The notes under the pieces are model-generated. The model searched no databases, was not told the DNA's origin, and saw only the letters and a list, made by a program, of their open reading frames with translations. From Molanna angustata (taxonomy: Eukaryota > Arthropoda > Insecta > Trichoptera > Molannidae), in NCBI GenBank assembly GCA_963576475.1, contig OY754970.1, positions 38,387,447 to 38,451,446 on the forward strand: a stretch of 64,000 nucleotides of DNA. The letters run 5' to 3'. A program made the position numbers and the translations under genes. This document shows, in pieces, positions 10,083 to 20,869 of the stretch. Positions within the stretch are counted from its first letter, which is position 1, and every line of letters starts with the position of its first letter.

Positions 10083-11474
10083 TTGTTATTAGTTTATTGT
10101 TTAATTCGTTATATTCATATATTATTATTAGTATTTCTTTTTTTATACAATTCTTTTGTATGTATTATGTTAAATACTGTTTTATTTGTATATGTAAAAG
10201 GCTATCAAGCCGAGCTTACAGAGAGCAAGATTTGGGATGCTCAAGGGGCTTTTGTTGGCGGCAGAGGATGTATAGACCAAATTTTTTCTTTACGTATGGC
10301 CACAGAAAAGGTTTTGGGAAAAAACCAAAAACTTTTCTGCGCCTTTATAGACCTTGAAAAGGCCTATGATAAAGTCGTAAGAGAAAAACTATGGAATATA
10401 CTATCGATGTACGGAGTGAAGAGTAAGCTGATACGTGCAATCGCTTCATTATATGAGAACAGCAAAGCATGTGTTCGTGTTAACGACACAACAACAACTT
10501 GGTTCTCTATAAATAATGGCGTTAGACAGGGGTGCGTGTTGTCCCCTTGGCTCTTTAATCTCTACATTGATTTCTGCATAAGAGCCCTTAAGTATGAAAG
10601 TAAGGGTCTGAAACTGAGTACTGTAACAGTACGTGATCTGATGTATGCAGACGACAAAGTATTGTTAGCAGAAAGTATGGAAGAGTTACAGTATCTTGTA
10701 AGTATGGTATATGAAGGATGCATAGAAAACGGACTTAAAATGAATGCCAGCAAATCAAAGGTAATGGTCTTTGAAAAGAGTGAAAGCAGAACAGTGTGTC
10801 AAATAAAAGTAGAGAATGAATGGCTTGAACAAGTCGACGAGTATGTCTATCTGGGTAGTATGTTCCAACGGAATGGACGGCCTGATAAGGATATTGAAAG
10901 AAGAGTTATGGCAGGAAACAGAGTGAATGGATCACTTAGACCAGTTATGAATGATCGCAACATATCAAGAGACGCTAAAGTTGCCATTCATAACGCAATC
11001 GTAGTGCCAACATTGACGTATGCAAGTGAGACCTGGACATGGCAGAAGTCGCACGAAAGCAGAATAAATGCAGTTGAAATGAGATCGCTTAGAAGAATTT
11101 GTAACAGAACGATGTATGATAGAGTTCGGAATGAAGATACAAGGAAAGAATGTAAGATAAAGAAAGATGTAATTAACAGAATGAAAGTTAACACATTGAG
11201 ATGGTTTGGCCACTTGGGGAGAATGAACGAAGAACGCCTGACGAAGAAAATATACAAATCTGACAGGAACGGAATAAGAGGTCGCGGGCGCCCAAGAAAA
11301 GGATGGCACGACCATGTAAACGATATTTTGAAAGATGGAAATGTAAGAAGCGTGAACAACAGACGAACATGTATAAGACGATGTATGAATGTTAAGGAGG
11401 CGATGAATTCGTGTCAAGATAGAAAAATGTGGCGTTCGGTTCTCTCTGCCTACCCCGTGAGGGACATGGCGTGA
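10083..11474 (+). CDS. Reverse transcriptase C-terminal part (non-LTR LINE), truncated
   Basis: The open frame is 463 residues, but roughly the first 43 are host DNA read through to an upstream ATG; element-derived protein starts at about residue 44. Reverse transcriptase blocks follow in order: the fingers motif CAFIDLEKAYDKV (about residues 86-98), NNGVRQGCVLSPWLFN (about 145-160), and the catalytic YADD at about 188-191. The thumb and a carboxy-terminal region follow, with TYASETWTW, LRWFGHLGRMNEERL, GRGRPRKGWHDHV and the terminal YPVRDMA. Both visible aspartates of YADD are present. There is no upstream APE-type endonuclease, so it cannot retrotranspose alone. The clade looks RTE-like or a relative, but I assign only non-LTR. 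The open frame and intact duplication indicate a recent insertion. Confidence 0.85.
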   Translation: MLLVYCLIRYIHILLLVFLFLYNSFVCIMLNTVLFVYVKGYQAELTESKIWDAQGAFVGGRGCIDQIFSLRMATEKVLGKNQKLFCAFIDLEKAYDKVVREKLWNILSMYGVKSKLIRAIASLYENSKACVRVNDTTTTWFSINNGVRQGCVLSPWLFNLYIDFCIRALKYESKGLKLSTVTVRDLMYADDKVLLAESMEELQYLVSMVYEGCIENGLKMNASKSKVMVFEKSESRTVCQIKVENEWLEQVDEYVYLGSMFQRNGRPDKDIERRVMAGNRVNGSLRPVMNDRNISRDAKVAIHNAIVVPTLTYASETWTWQKSHESRINAVEMRSLRRICNRTMYDRVRNEDTRKECKIKKDVINRMKVNTLRWFGHLGRMNEERLTKKIYKSDRNGIRGRGRPRKGWHDHVNDILKDGNVRSVNNRRTCIRRCMNVKEAMNSCQDRKMWRSVLSAYPVRDMA

Positions 11475-11491
11475 TGGTATGTATGTATGTA
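10213..11491 (+). mobile_element. Young 5'-truncated LINE with target-site duplication
   Basis: The insertion is bounded by an exact 11-bp direct repeat, ctatcaagccg, at 10202-10212 and 11492-11502. That is the signature of target-primed reverse transcription. The 3' end is TGATGG followed by (TATG)n. The copy lacks the endonuclease and the first part of the reverse transcriptase but keeps one open frame to the stop. Related copies are at 43399-44049, 31600-32005, 36386-36475 and, inverted, 19508-19905. Confidence 0.9.
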
Positions 11492-11694
11492 CTATCAAGC
11501 CGTAAATTGTATTAAATAAATAAATATTGTACCTTCACAACTACTACCTGTTCTGCTTAAATGAGTATGGAAATCTCTAAAACATCGCAGAAATTTCACT
11601 AAAAAGTATCAAAGACATAAAAAGAATTTCAAGAAAGAAAATCATATTATAGTGTGCCTAACCCAAATGGGGAAACAGCGTGATTGACAAAAAA

Positions 11695-11825
11695 AATGTG
11701 AATGATACGCGAGCGCATAAAGTGATCACGTAAACCAGCCGCTGACAGGTCGTAAGCCCTGTAGGCGCCTTGAGTTTCTGGTTCTTCTATAGCTTCTTCT
11801 CTATTGGGATGTTGAAAAATTGACG
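11695..11825 (+). repeat. Dispersed repeat family R1, copy 3
   Basis: Contains gcgcataaagtgatcacg, then gtcgtaagccctgtaggcg and a tctctattgggatgtt-like end. Partial copy lacking the left part seen at 1-120. Confidence 0.7.
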
Positions 11826-11847
11826 AAAAAAAAATATTATATAGGTA

Positions 11848-11940
11848 CCGATTTCGTTCACCAATAGCACAAGCATTTATGCTGAGGATGTTAACGTACT
11901 TATTACAAGGACATATTCATTCTTTGTAAAAAAAATATAT
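11848..11940 (+). mobile_element. SINE family A, 3' part only
   Basis: Reads ccgatttcgttcacc, then atagcacaagcat, and ends ttacaaggacatattcattc followed by an A-rich tail. This is the body and tail of the SINE with a complete head at 31360 and 49811. It starts just after a degraded R1 copy. Confidence 0.6.
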
Positions 11941-12179
11941 ACATACAAATTCAGTATTGAATGAAAGCAAAATATTTATTTGACTGAAAAGAAACAGAGT
12001 GCTTTAAAATCTTTATTTTATCTTTCAAAGGTTTTAATTGTCATTTTATGAAACTAAGTATGCGACGGTATAATTTGTCATGTTGTTACATTTCGTAATT
12101 ATATTTATCAACAAAAAAATGTTGTGGCTGTGTTTCAATTGTAATTGAAACTGACGTTCTGTAAGAGATAATGGTTTTA

Positions 12180-12420
12180 TTGTCCGGCAAATTGGCTATT
12201 ACTTACCAAGGCAGTAGTTTCCCCCCCTACCCTATCCTACAAATAATACCAGCCAGTATATATACCTAGGTCCGACCGCAAGAAACTCTCGCTTCCTTGC
12301 ACTTTGCCGCCGGCCGGGCACTGCGTCCCATCATTGTCCGTCGAGGATAAAACAATAGAGTTACACTCAAAATAAATGAGATACAATTACACGGACAAAA
12401 AGAAAAGAGTTTTTAACTTA
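12180..12420. other. GC-rich island with a TATA-like motif
   Basis: A block at 12270-12345 is GC-rich (tgccgccggccgggcactgc) and is preceded at about 12255 by agtatatatacc, a TATA-like sequence. This could be a core promoter or a conserved non-coding element. No ORF with support begins here on either strand. Weak evidence. Confidence 0.25.
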
Positions 12421-12548
12421 TGATGGCGCTCAAATGTCATTTGCCCTACGATAGAGACAGAGAACAATTGATAACATACATCATACAGTAATCACATGAT
12501 ATTTTTACGGCTACCGCTAGTAGGTATATTTAGAGATTTTGTCAACCC

Positions 12549-12730
12549 ACCATTTTTACTCCTCACTAACCCCAAGAGGATATAGTGGGGAGTTATGATT
12601 TCGCAATTTTTAAGGGTATTTTTTATCGCAGATTATCAACTAGTATCATGCTGAGATTGTATTCTGAAAGTTTAGTCACAATGTATCTGTGTGTGTGCTA
12701 TGTGCTATGTACGGCGTGTATATTTTACTT
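12549..12730 (+). repeat. Solo relative of the satellite-bearing element head
   Basis: Starts with a hairpin (actcctcactaaccccaag paired with atagtggggagt) and continues ttatgatttcgcaattttt, then gtatcatgctgagattgta. The region 54618-54760 has the same order: gagagtcatgatttcgcaaa, then gggtatcatgtagagaatg. Here there is no tandem array downstream. Confidence 0.5.
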
Positions 12731-14204
12731 TAATATCTTACTTAGTTAAGTAACAACGTTGCTGATGATGGAGGGAAGTCCAAAAACGTAACAATTGATT
12801 TACTAAAGTTAATTGTGAAAAGTTGTTTAGTGGAAGTAAAACTATATATAGAGTGCTTTCGATTAGTCAAGTCAATATAAATAATTTATAATGGTATTCC
12901 ACAATGTAAATAATAAGAACTTTGAAATCTTTATATTCATCACATATGTTATTTTGGGGCTGAACGATCCCTCATCAGCTGTGACTTAGCATGTAACATA
13001 CAATAAATGTAAGCAATAAACGTAAGACCTAAAATAAAATGAAGTAAATTATTTTATTTATTGAACTTGGTTTACAAAAATATTTTTACACTTCATATTT
13101 TTTCTCCGTTCTTATTTTGAAGTAATTCGGCAAGACTTTAAGTTCAAATATTTAATATTTTATTTTTAGTTAGCAAAAAGACATATTAACACAATGAAAA
13201 ATAGTCATAGAAACTAATAACAGGATTTGTACTAACAAAAAAATGTCCATATACTTTATAAAACTTAACTCATATCTGAGAATGATCGAAACGTGTGACT
13301 AGTGATAGTCAATAAAATGAAGAGAAACTAACACATGATTGATACATAATTAATTCGCTTTGGAGTTTTATCACGAACCGCCCGTTGAAAGATTAAATAA
13401 AGACAATTTGAGATTTGTATGTTTCCGAAGAAAATAAAGTTTCTAATCAAAATGCCAGCAATTGCTTAAGTATTCCTTTAAAGGTAGGTAGGTACTTAAC
13501 GCAGTCGCAATTCAAAGCGCAATTTTGACAGACGGAAGAAAGACTTGTGATGAAAAAATATTACATGTTCAATTTGGGTCGGTATAAAATCGTGATGCTG
13601 ACGTAGAAGAACCATAAACCTTCAAGTGTGTAACATTGTACCGGGGAATTATTATTGCAGCTTCGGGCTGCGTTCGGCGATATGTTCGGGGGTGGTCGGG
13701 ACAAATTGTCACTCATAAAAATACCAATTTCGCTTCAGCCAATGCCTCTACATCAAACACACACATACATTCTGCTTTTGCAGACACGGAATTATAGCTG
13801 CAAACGAAGTTTAACTCGACGTTCAATAGGGATGACGGATGACGCGGGAAAAGAGAATATTTTTCTAGACATATTAATCCTGCGTCAAAATACAAATTCA
13901 ATTATTGTTAAAGTAACTTGAAAACCAACATGAAAACGATTTAATTTTTAAAATGATATTGTTCAGGGAAAATTAATTTAAAATTGTGAAATAATCATAA
14001 ATAATCGTAACCTCTCAATAGTTTTGCTTATATTCATTTAAAAGTTTAAAGATTACTAATATTCATTTAAAACTTTAATAATTTTGCTTATAAATAACAG
14101 AATACATATTAACACTATCCAATATATACTGAAATACATATTGTATGTATAGAATTTACACTCGCATATGTAACCATTGAGAAGCTCCAAAAATTAACTC
14201 AAGC
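12731..14204. other. Intergenic sequence; GC-richer block 13640-13870
   Basis: Mostly AT-rich with no repeat family identified. The block 13640-13870 is GC-richer (cttcgggctgcgttcggcg) and follows an AG preceded by a modest pyrimidine tract (ttattattgcag), but the open frame that follows has no recognisable motif. It is possibly a conserved non-coding element. Confidence 0.35.
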
Positions 14205-15170
14205 TTTTGACTTGTTCATATTCTGCACAGAACAGAAAATCTATTGATTCCCTCTTCTATGGTATTCTTAAAGCAATGTTTTGACTTGTTCATATTCTGC
14301 ACAGAACAGAAAATCTATTGATTCCCTCTTCTATGGTATTCTTAAAGCAATGTTTTGACTTGTTCATATTCTGCACAGAACAGAAAATCTATTGATTCCC
14401 TCTTCTATGGTATTCTTAAAGCAATGTTTTGACTTGTTCATATTCTGCACAGAACAGAAAATCTATTGATTCCCTCTTCTATGGTATTCTTAAAGCAATG
14501 TTTTGACTTGTTCATATTCTGCACAGAACAGAAAATCTATTGATTCCCTCTTCTATGGTATTCTTAAAGCAATGTTTTGACTTGTTCATATTCTGCACAG
14601 AACAGAAAATCTATTGATTCCCTCTTCTATGGTATTCTTAAAGCAATGTTTTGACTTGTTCATATTCTGCACAGAACAGAAAATCTATTGATTCCCTCTT
14701 CTATGGTATTCTTAAAGCAATGTTTTGACTTGTTCATATTCTGCACAGAACAGAAAATCTATTGATTCCCTCTTCTATGGTATTCTTAAAGCAATGTTTT
14801 GACTTGTTCATATTCTGCACAGAACAGAAAATCTATTGATTCCCTCTTCTATGGTATTCTTAAAGCAATGTTTTGACTTGTTCATATTCTGCACAGAACA
14901 GAAAATCTATTGATTCCCTCTTCTATGGTATTCTTAAAGCAATGTTTTGACTTGTTCATATTCTGCACAGAACAGAAAATCTATTGATTCCCTCTTCTAT
15001 GGTATTCTTAAAGCAATGTTTTGACTTGTTCATATTCTGCACAGAACAGAAAATCTATTGATTCCCTCTTCTATGGTATTCTTAAAGCAATGTTTTGACT
15101 TGTTCATATTCTGCACAGAACAGAAAATCTATTGATTCCCTCTTCTATGGTATTCTTAAAGCAATGTTTT
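14205..15170 (+). repeat. Perfect 74-bp minisatellite, 13 copies
   Basis: The unit begins ttttgacttgttcatattct and ends cttaaagcaatg. Starts recur every 74 bp from 14205 (14279, 14353 and so on). Thirteen units fit between 14205 and 15166, with a residual tttt. I could not find a substitution between units by eye. Such homogeneity implies very recent amplification or an assembly-collapsed or expanded array. Not a CRISPR: there are no unique spacers. Confidence 0.95.
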
Positions 15171-15179
15171 TTAATCTAG

Positions 15180-15870
15180 TGAGTAGGTACCTAGGACTAA
15201 TTTTGTATGAAACACAATTATTCTTACTATAGCTATCGGTTTTGTATTTTTGAAAGAAGCGAAATATATGAACACACATTTTATTGTTGAATTACCAAAT
15301 AAAATAACTGTAATGAAGCAATCAGCAAGAAATCTGAGAAATTACGTGGACAGTGCGGAACGAAAATTTGATTTTTTGTTTGGTTGGTATATGTGCACGT
15401 TATCTGTCGTAAATTATATTCGAGAAATACATTTTTTGGATGAATTTTGAATCAATGCTGTGAACAAATATTTAAATATATTTTTTTTTTGGCTTTAATT
15501 TTCATACAACGAACAGTACTGGAGCGCGTAGTCAAAAAACTTGGTCGACTTAATTTACGTCAAGACATTTTGTGGATAATTTATTATCATCATCAAAAGT
15601 TCATTCTCTTGGGATACCTTTGCAATCGTAAAACATATTCGGGAGAAAAATGCATCGGGGAACGCGAAGAGTCATTTTTCACGGAAATTTAACACCGGGG
15701 GACAAAGGAAAAACGAAACTAGAAATGGTAGAGTATAGGACCTTTTATTAACAACTAGATGACATTTCATCCCGTTTGTGTGATATCCACCATCACACCG
15801 GTTTCACTATGGACGATTCATATCCCGCGGCATTTAATTCACACTAGATATTATGTTAGTAGAAAAATTG
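15180..15870. other. Unique sequence, no supported gene
   Basis: Short open frames at 15250-15450 and 15447-15692 have no family features or splice context. A GC-richer stretch near 15650-15840 (cacaccggtttcactatgg) is single copy here. Confidence 0.35.
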
Positions 15871-15874
15871 CGGT

Positions 15875-15955
15875 ATCAGGGGGGCAAGTCCCGTCAAACG
15901 ATGAAATCAAAACCCTCAGGATTATCCATATCATGGATATAATTTTCATATTTTT
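15875..15955 (+). mobile_element. Half of a foldback MITE, family M1
   Basis: Reads ggggggcaagtcccg, then gaaatcaaaaccctc and ccatatcatggatataatt. This is one arm of the foldback element that is complete at 17041-17249 and 48226-48416. Confidence 0.6.
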
Positions 15956-15959
15956 TAAT

Positions 15960-16730
15960 TTTATTAAATTTATTTATTTATTTATATAATTTATGTACAT
16001 GTGTACAAAGGTAGGTTTATTGCCATAAGGCAATTTCATCCAACCAACCCGAGCAACGTGAAGTCTCTAAGTTAAATTGGTACAGTACTTATTTAGTGAG
16101 AAATAAATTAATAAAAAAATTAAATAAAGGAGTAATAAAAAAACAAGAGAAAAATAATGAAAAGAGAGCTAAAAAAAAGAATAATAAAAAAAACACTGAT
16201 CATAGCAATGAGGAAAAGGAGGTTACGGAAGGATATAGAAGGAATTCATGAACTATTTGACAAATAAAGTTTTTTTAGTTTACCTTTAAATATTTCAATG
16301 GATTGAGATGACGTTACTTCATCACTTAGGCCATTCCATAGTCTAGCTGATTGTACTTGAAAAGAAGAGCTGAAAACTTCTGTATTGTGTATGGAGATAC
16401 TTAGGGCAGTACGTTCAGCAGATCGAAGGGATAGGCCGTGACTTGACAAGAAAACGACGTTATTTTTTAAATATTGTGGTGAATAGGGATTGTATATAAA
16501 TAATCTTATAAAGTAATGACAGTATGTGAATGTTACGACGATCTCGTATCTTTGGCCAACGAAGTATATTTATACTTATTTAGATTGTAAATGAACCGTA
16601 TACAGACATTTTGTAATCGTTCCAGTTTATTTAATAATTCTTCATTGGCATCCAGATAATACACATCACCGTATTCAAGCAACGGAAGAAGTAAGGATTG
16701 AGCTAGTGTAATTTAACAATGTATTGGAAG
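15960..16730 (-). mobile_element. 3' end of a jockey-like LINE (degraded)
   Basis: Minus-strand translation from about 16725 gives LAQSLLLPLLEYGDVYYLDA, then NKLERLQNVCIRFIYNLNK. After broken frames come SSSFQVQSARLWNGL and SIEIFKGKLKKLYL with a stop near 16246. These are typical of the region downstream of the reverse transcriptase in jockey/R1-like insect LINEs. A 3' UTR with taaacctacctttgtacaca follows, then an A-rich tail near 15965. Internal stops and frame changes show it is dead. A related UTR fragment lies at 19205-19330. Confidence 0.75.
16246..16449 (-). pseudogene. LINE ORF2 C-terminal remnant
   Basis: A 67-residue open frame contains SFQVQSARLWNGLSDEV and FKGKLKKLYL, the usual F-V---RLWN-LP-E block that closes jockey-type ORF2 proteins. 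It is the last intact piece of the degraded element spanning to 16730. Confidence 0.65.
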
Positions 16731-17040
16731 AAAGTTCTTCAATCTATTGAGAGAATGAATATTATAAAACAGAGTTTTACTGACATGAGAAATCTACAAA
16801 TTTACAATACATATACAAAATATAAAACAATCAAACTATATAGAAAAAGATGCACAGTAAGAAAAAAACATATTTCCCTTTACCAGAGTGCAAGCACTCG
16901 TGTGCAAAGGAGACAATTAAATAAAAAAAAAAGACACAAAATATTATTTATACATAATTAATATCTATACAAAAAGAAGTTAATGTAATTTACATATCAG
17001 TCAAATTTAATAAGTTGACTAATTGTTAATTTAATAAGTT

Positions 17041-17249
17041 GACCGGACTTGCCCTCCCCCCCTGGGGTCAACCGGCGGAATCAAAATCATCCATGTTTAC
17101 CCATATCATAGATATAATTATCTTATGGAGTTCTATAACAACTTAATATATTATATGTAGAACTCCATAAGATAATTATATCCATGATTTGGGTAAACAT
17201 GGATCGTTTTGATTTCGCCGATTGACCAGACTTGACCAGGTTGACCCCT
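17041..17249. mobile_element. Foldback MITE, family M1
   Basis: Arms pair over about 90 bp: aatcaaaatcatccatgttt, then catagatataattatcttat and ggagttctataaca, with their inverse on the right, around a short AT loop. The outer ends contain ccggacttgccc and its inverse. It shares sequence and layout with 48226-48416. Confidence 0.75.
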
Positions 17250-17877
17250 GAACACGAAAACCTGGTTATTATTACATAATTTTCATTGAAAAACATACTA
17301 TTTTTTTTACTTTACCTACCTAGGAATACAGTTATTGATTTGCTGTGAGGCTCCGACTTGGAATAGTGTTTTTACTCTTATTGGGTGTCCCGTAAGTGAC
17401 GGTTGATGAAAAATATAACATAATTTCTCCTCTGCTGGGGTTTGAAAGTTCGTTCATATTTTAATTCATCTTCTGTACATAATAAACTCATTTTAATTTT
17501 ATTATTCTTTAATTCATATTGTAGATTCTTCAAAAGTCACTACTTAAATTACTTTTAACAAAACTTTACATATTTCTTTTCAGAAATATTTATAAAATAA
17601 TAAAAAAAACATGCAATTCACAATTTGGTACAAAAAGAAATTAATGCTTATATTGACGTCAATATTGACGCCAGTATTACCGGCAATATTGACGGCATTG
17701 CCATTGTTGAACTACACTGATTTATCAGTTGACAAGGGCCTAGTCAGTCGAAACAATCGTCATATAAAAAGGAAATAAATCTATGCGGAACAGAAATCGG
17801 TATATTTGATTTAAAGAAACATGAAAAAATAAAGATTTAATATATTTAATTAAGTCTCGCATATTTGAAAAAAAAAT
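17250..17877. other. AT-rich spacer
   Basis: Contains a small internal motif repeat, attgacgtc / attgacgcc / attgacggc, near 17650-17700. No gene is visible until the tRNA. Confidence 0.4.
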
Positions 17878-17886
17878 AAAAAAAAA
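17878..17886 (-). terminator. RNA polymerase III terminator of the tRNA gene
   Basis: A run of nine T on the minus strand lies 10 bp beyond the tRNA 3' end, followed by a second T run. T4 or longer is the normal pol III stop. Confidence 0.8.
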
Positions 17887-17896
17887 TAATGCAATG

Positions 17897-17969
17897 CATC
17901 CCTTGTGGGGATCGAACCCACGACCTTTGGATTAGAAGTCCAACGCGCTATCCACTGCGCCAAAGGGAC
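17897..17969 (-). tRNA. tRNA-Arg, anticodon UCU
   Basis: The minus strand folds into a full cloverleaf of 73 nt. The acceptor stem is GTCCCTT with AAGGGAT (first pair G-U) and discriminator G. The D stem is GCGC/GCGC. The anticodon stem is TTGGA/TCCAA with loop CTTCTAA, hence anticodon UCU. The T arm holds GGTTCGATCC (box B). Box A is TGGCGCAGTGGAT. There is no intron and no encoded CCA, as expected for a eukaryotic nuclear gene. It decodes AGA. A T run follows at once. Unlike the SINE heads in this window, all stems are intact, so I call it a functional gene. Confidence 0.95.
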
Positions 17970-18336
17970 ATGTTGCGTGCGCTACTCAATTTGCCATAAC
18001 ATCGTAAGTATGCATTCATTGTGATAGTGATGTTGGCAACACATTACTTTTTATTGCATTATTGCAACACTGCAACAGCAAACCCTTATCGCATATGTAT
18101 TGTTTGACATAATGGACAAAAAGTATAAAATGTATATTTCTATGTATTTTCAAGATTGTTTTATCATCAATGTTATGCCAATAAACAACATTTTCCCGCT
18201 TTGATATTTGTAACATCACCACGACACGCTGCGCAAACAATGAGTTTCATCACACATTCTGAATACTTATTTTTTAGATGTACTGGTGTTTGGGGATACA
18301 CACAGGTGTCATGTTTCAGACACACAGGTGTCATGC

Positions 18337-18640
18337 TAGCCGACCGCCGTGGCACAGCTGGTAAGTCGTTCGGTTTCTATGCGGGGGTCCTGGGTTCGAT
18401 CCCCAGCAGAGGAGAAATTTATTTAAATTCATTTTTCACGCAAATATTGCTTCTCTGGGCTGGAAACACTGTTTAGTTGGAAGAAATTGCATTACGGCAA
18501 TAAGCTCGCCACTTGCGCAGGGTGCAAGGAAGTGTTCATTATTATTATTATGCTTCCATTTATAAGATCATACGCATTCGAATACCTGCCGCTGGTTAGC
18601 CCACATTGTAGAATATACCATGATGGTATGAATAAATATA
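18337..18640 (+). mobile_element. tRNA-derived SINE, family B
   Basis: Head with box A around gccgtggcacagctggtaag and box B gggttcgatccccagcag, but no foldable acceptor stem. A body follows with gctcgccacttgcgcagg, and a 3' end reading ccacattgtagaatatacca, then tgatggtatgaataaata. The same 3' end occurs at 29995-30075 and, inverted, at 35945-36005. The open frame over the head (18156-18476) is not a gene. Confidence 0.7.
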
Positions 18641-18644
18641 TTTT

Positions 18645-19204
18645 TTGATTTGTTTAAAAAAGCATCGTACCACTTTACAGCGGTTTATTGAACAAGACGT
18701 GTCCAGTTATTAAATATTTTACTAACCACAGTTTAAAAAAAGGACATAAGGTTGTGGTCCTTGATTCGCTTTGCTTACCTCACAAGAAGCATGATTTTGA
18801 GGTATGTGTGATATATGAAAAATCCTATTTACAATAAAATCGATTCATTGGACCAAATTTTTCATTACTTTTGACAGTTGCTATTCGAACGAAAGTTTTT
18901 TATGGCAGTTTGACGTTTTGAGGGGGTGACTTTTAAGTGAGTGTATGAAGGTAGAAATAGTATGGGAGAGGAGAGAATAATAGGTGCCAATAATGAAATA
19001 ACTTGAGCCATATTGGGTGTAACTTACACAGATATGGAAGTCCACCCCTCATCTGATGCAGAGACCATGGTTAGGGTGGGAGACATTTAACCTTTCACAG
19101 CCACCTGTCACGCTTCCATACAATACATCCCTGCTTTCACTTATTTGGTCTCCACGGAGACCGAGAGTCTTCTTAACTTAAGTATTTCGATTAGCAACAA
19201 ACTA
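18645..19204. other. Unique sequence, GC-richer block 19020-19160
   Basis: The block 19020-19160 is more GC-rich than its flanks (catggttagggtgggagac) and single copy in the window. No ORF or RNA feature is supported. Possible conserved non-coding element. Confidence 0.3.
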
Positions 19205-19330
19205 CATGTCTTAATTTTTCTTTATTTATTTGTGTACAATGGCAGGTTTATTGCCATTAGTCAATTTATTCCAACTAATCATAGTAACTGGAGGCCATAG
19301 ATAATGTAGTGGTACGTACATAAACTTTAT
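19205..19330 (-). mobile_element. Jockey-like LINE 3' UTR fragment
   Basis: Shares tttatttgtgtacaatggc, then ggtttattgccat and a ccaacta-like stretch with the UTR of the 15960-16730 LINE. Only the UTR is left. Confidence 0.5.
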
Positions 19331-19507
19331 AATAAATAAAAAAACCAACAGATAGATAAACACATAACATTAATGAATATAAAAAATGGATAGATTTGAG
19401 ACAACATTTAACATACATACAAACTTACTTACATACAAACATAAGTTTCTCAAAAATAAATTAAAGTTCATATATTAGTAATATTCGCGCCGTTTACCTA
19501 TTTGGGG

Positions 19508-19905
19508 GACGCAGAGAGAACCGATAGCCACTCTTCTATCTTGACATACATGTTTTGTCTCATTTACATTCATACATCGCGTCATACATGCTCTCCTATT
19601 ATTCTGACTTCATATATTACCATCTTTCAAAATCTTATTTATGTGATTATGCAAACTATTTCTCGGTCGGTACCTGCTTCTCGTTCCACTCTTTTCAGCC
19701 TTGTATACTTTCTTTGTCAGGCGTTCATCGTTCATTATCTCTACCTACATGTCCGAACCATCGCAGAGCGCCTATCTTCATTCCACTCACAATATATCTT
19801 TCAATCTTGTATCGTCTAATATCCACATTCCATATCGTTAATTTTACTTTCATGCGGCTTATGCCATGTCCATGTCTCACTTGCACACATTAGTAAAACA
19901 ATATA
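19508..19905 (-). pseudogene. Degraded antisense copy of the (TATG)n-tailed LINE
   Basis: The plus strand here resembles the reverse complement of the LINE at 10213-11491 over its last ~400 bp. It runs from gcagagagaaccgatagcc (inverse of the segment encoding RSVLSAYP) to gccatgtccatgtctcactt (inverse of the TWTW block). Indels and substitutions break the frame throughout, so this is the oldest copy of the family here. Confidence 0.7.
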
Positions 19906-19909
19906 ACAA

Positions 19910-20869
19910 ATGCAAAGAAAGATTAACAAATAAAGTTATTCTTCCATACGGGTTTGACATTATTTATACTTAGAAATATGAGGTCGTAAAATAAGTAATG
20001 TTTGGCATTATAAGTTTTTTTTATAAAAAGTAAAAAGTACCTATGACTTACACTTGATATATCTTAAATCGAGACTCACATTTTTTAATACGTAACAATT
20101 ATTAACGATAAATAGTTTCTAAGTGTACATATACGAATGGTACTACCTTAATATTTAGTAACAGCTGTTGTACAAAGGTTGAGATCGGGAGAGCGCGCGT
20201 TACATTTAACAGAGACATTTCCCCAATGCATGTATGGGAATATGAGTGTGTATGGCAAAGCAATTAATAAAACAAACGCCCATAGTCCCAGGAGGCCCTC
20301 GGATGGGAAGTGGTCAAGTTTGGACATTAGAACATGAAGGAACCCAGTGGGGGGTCGAAGGAGTAATTTGCAAATAATAACGAGAACTAAACATGGGGCC
20401 ACTTCCTTCCTAACATCCTAACGAGGAAAGCATTCCAGTTTCCTTTCAGTCTTTAATTGCAAATGACCTAATCCCAACTTAGGTACCTATACCCATTGAT
20501 AATATAATTTGAAAACAAATTTTGACACGTGTTGTTGCTGTGTCGATTAGTTCAACAAGTTAGAAAATATCACCAGTTTTGAATTGGTTCAATTTTACTG
20601 ACGGTAAATAATAATAAAGGAGTAATTGTAGCAATTGGCCAGATATTTTAACTGCAATTATATTCATTGGTTTGAAATAGTAGCTCATATAATTTAACAT
20701 AACTTATATACAATTAAAAATGATCAAAATATAATTAATAGAAAAAATAAACATTAATAAACAAGTCCAAATATCCAAAAAGAAAATTTATCGCGTCTAA
20801 GCGAAAATTTACAGCTGAAATGGAAACCATCAAAGCAATGGCATTGGCATAGTCAAGCAAGTGTACATA
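19910..20869. other. Intergenic; GC-richer unique block 20165-20460
   Basis: The block has a homeodomain-like aagcaattaataaaac and gtcccaggaggccctcggat. The 84-residue minus-strand open frame over it has no family features. Candidate conserved non-coding element; the rest is AT-rich. Confidence 0.3.

Noticed and set aside
10965..11498. 177-codon minus-strand ORF as a gene
   Set aside because: Antisense shadow of the LINE reverse transcriptase.
14205..15170. CRISPR array
   Set aside because: The 74-bp units abut with no unique spacers, and the context is eukaryotic.
18337..18420. tRNA gene from box A and box B
   Set aside because: No acceptor or anticodon stem can be formed; the same sequence continues into a SINE body.
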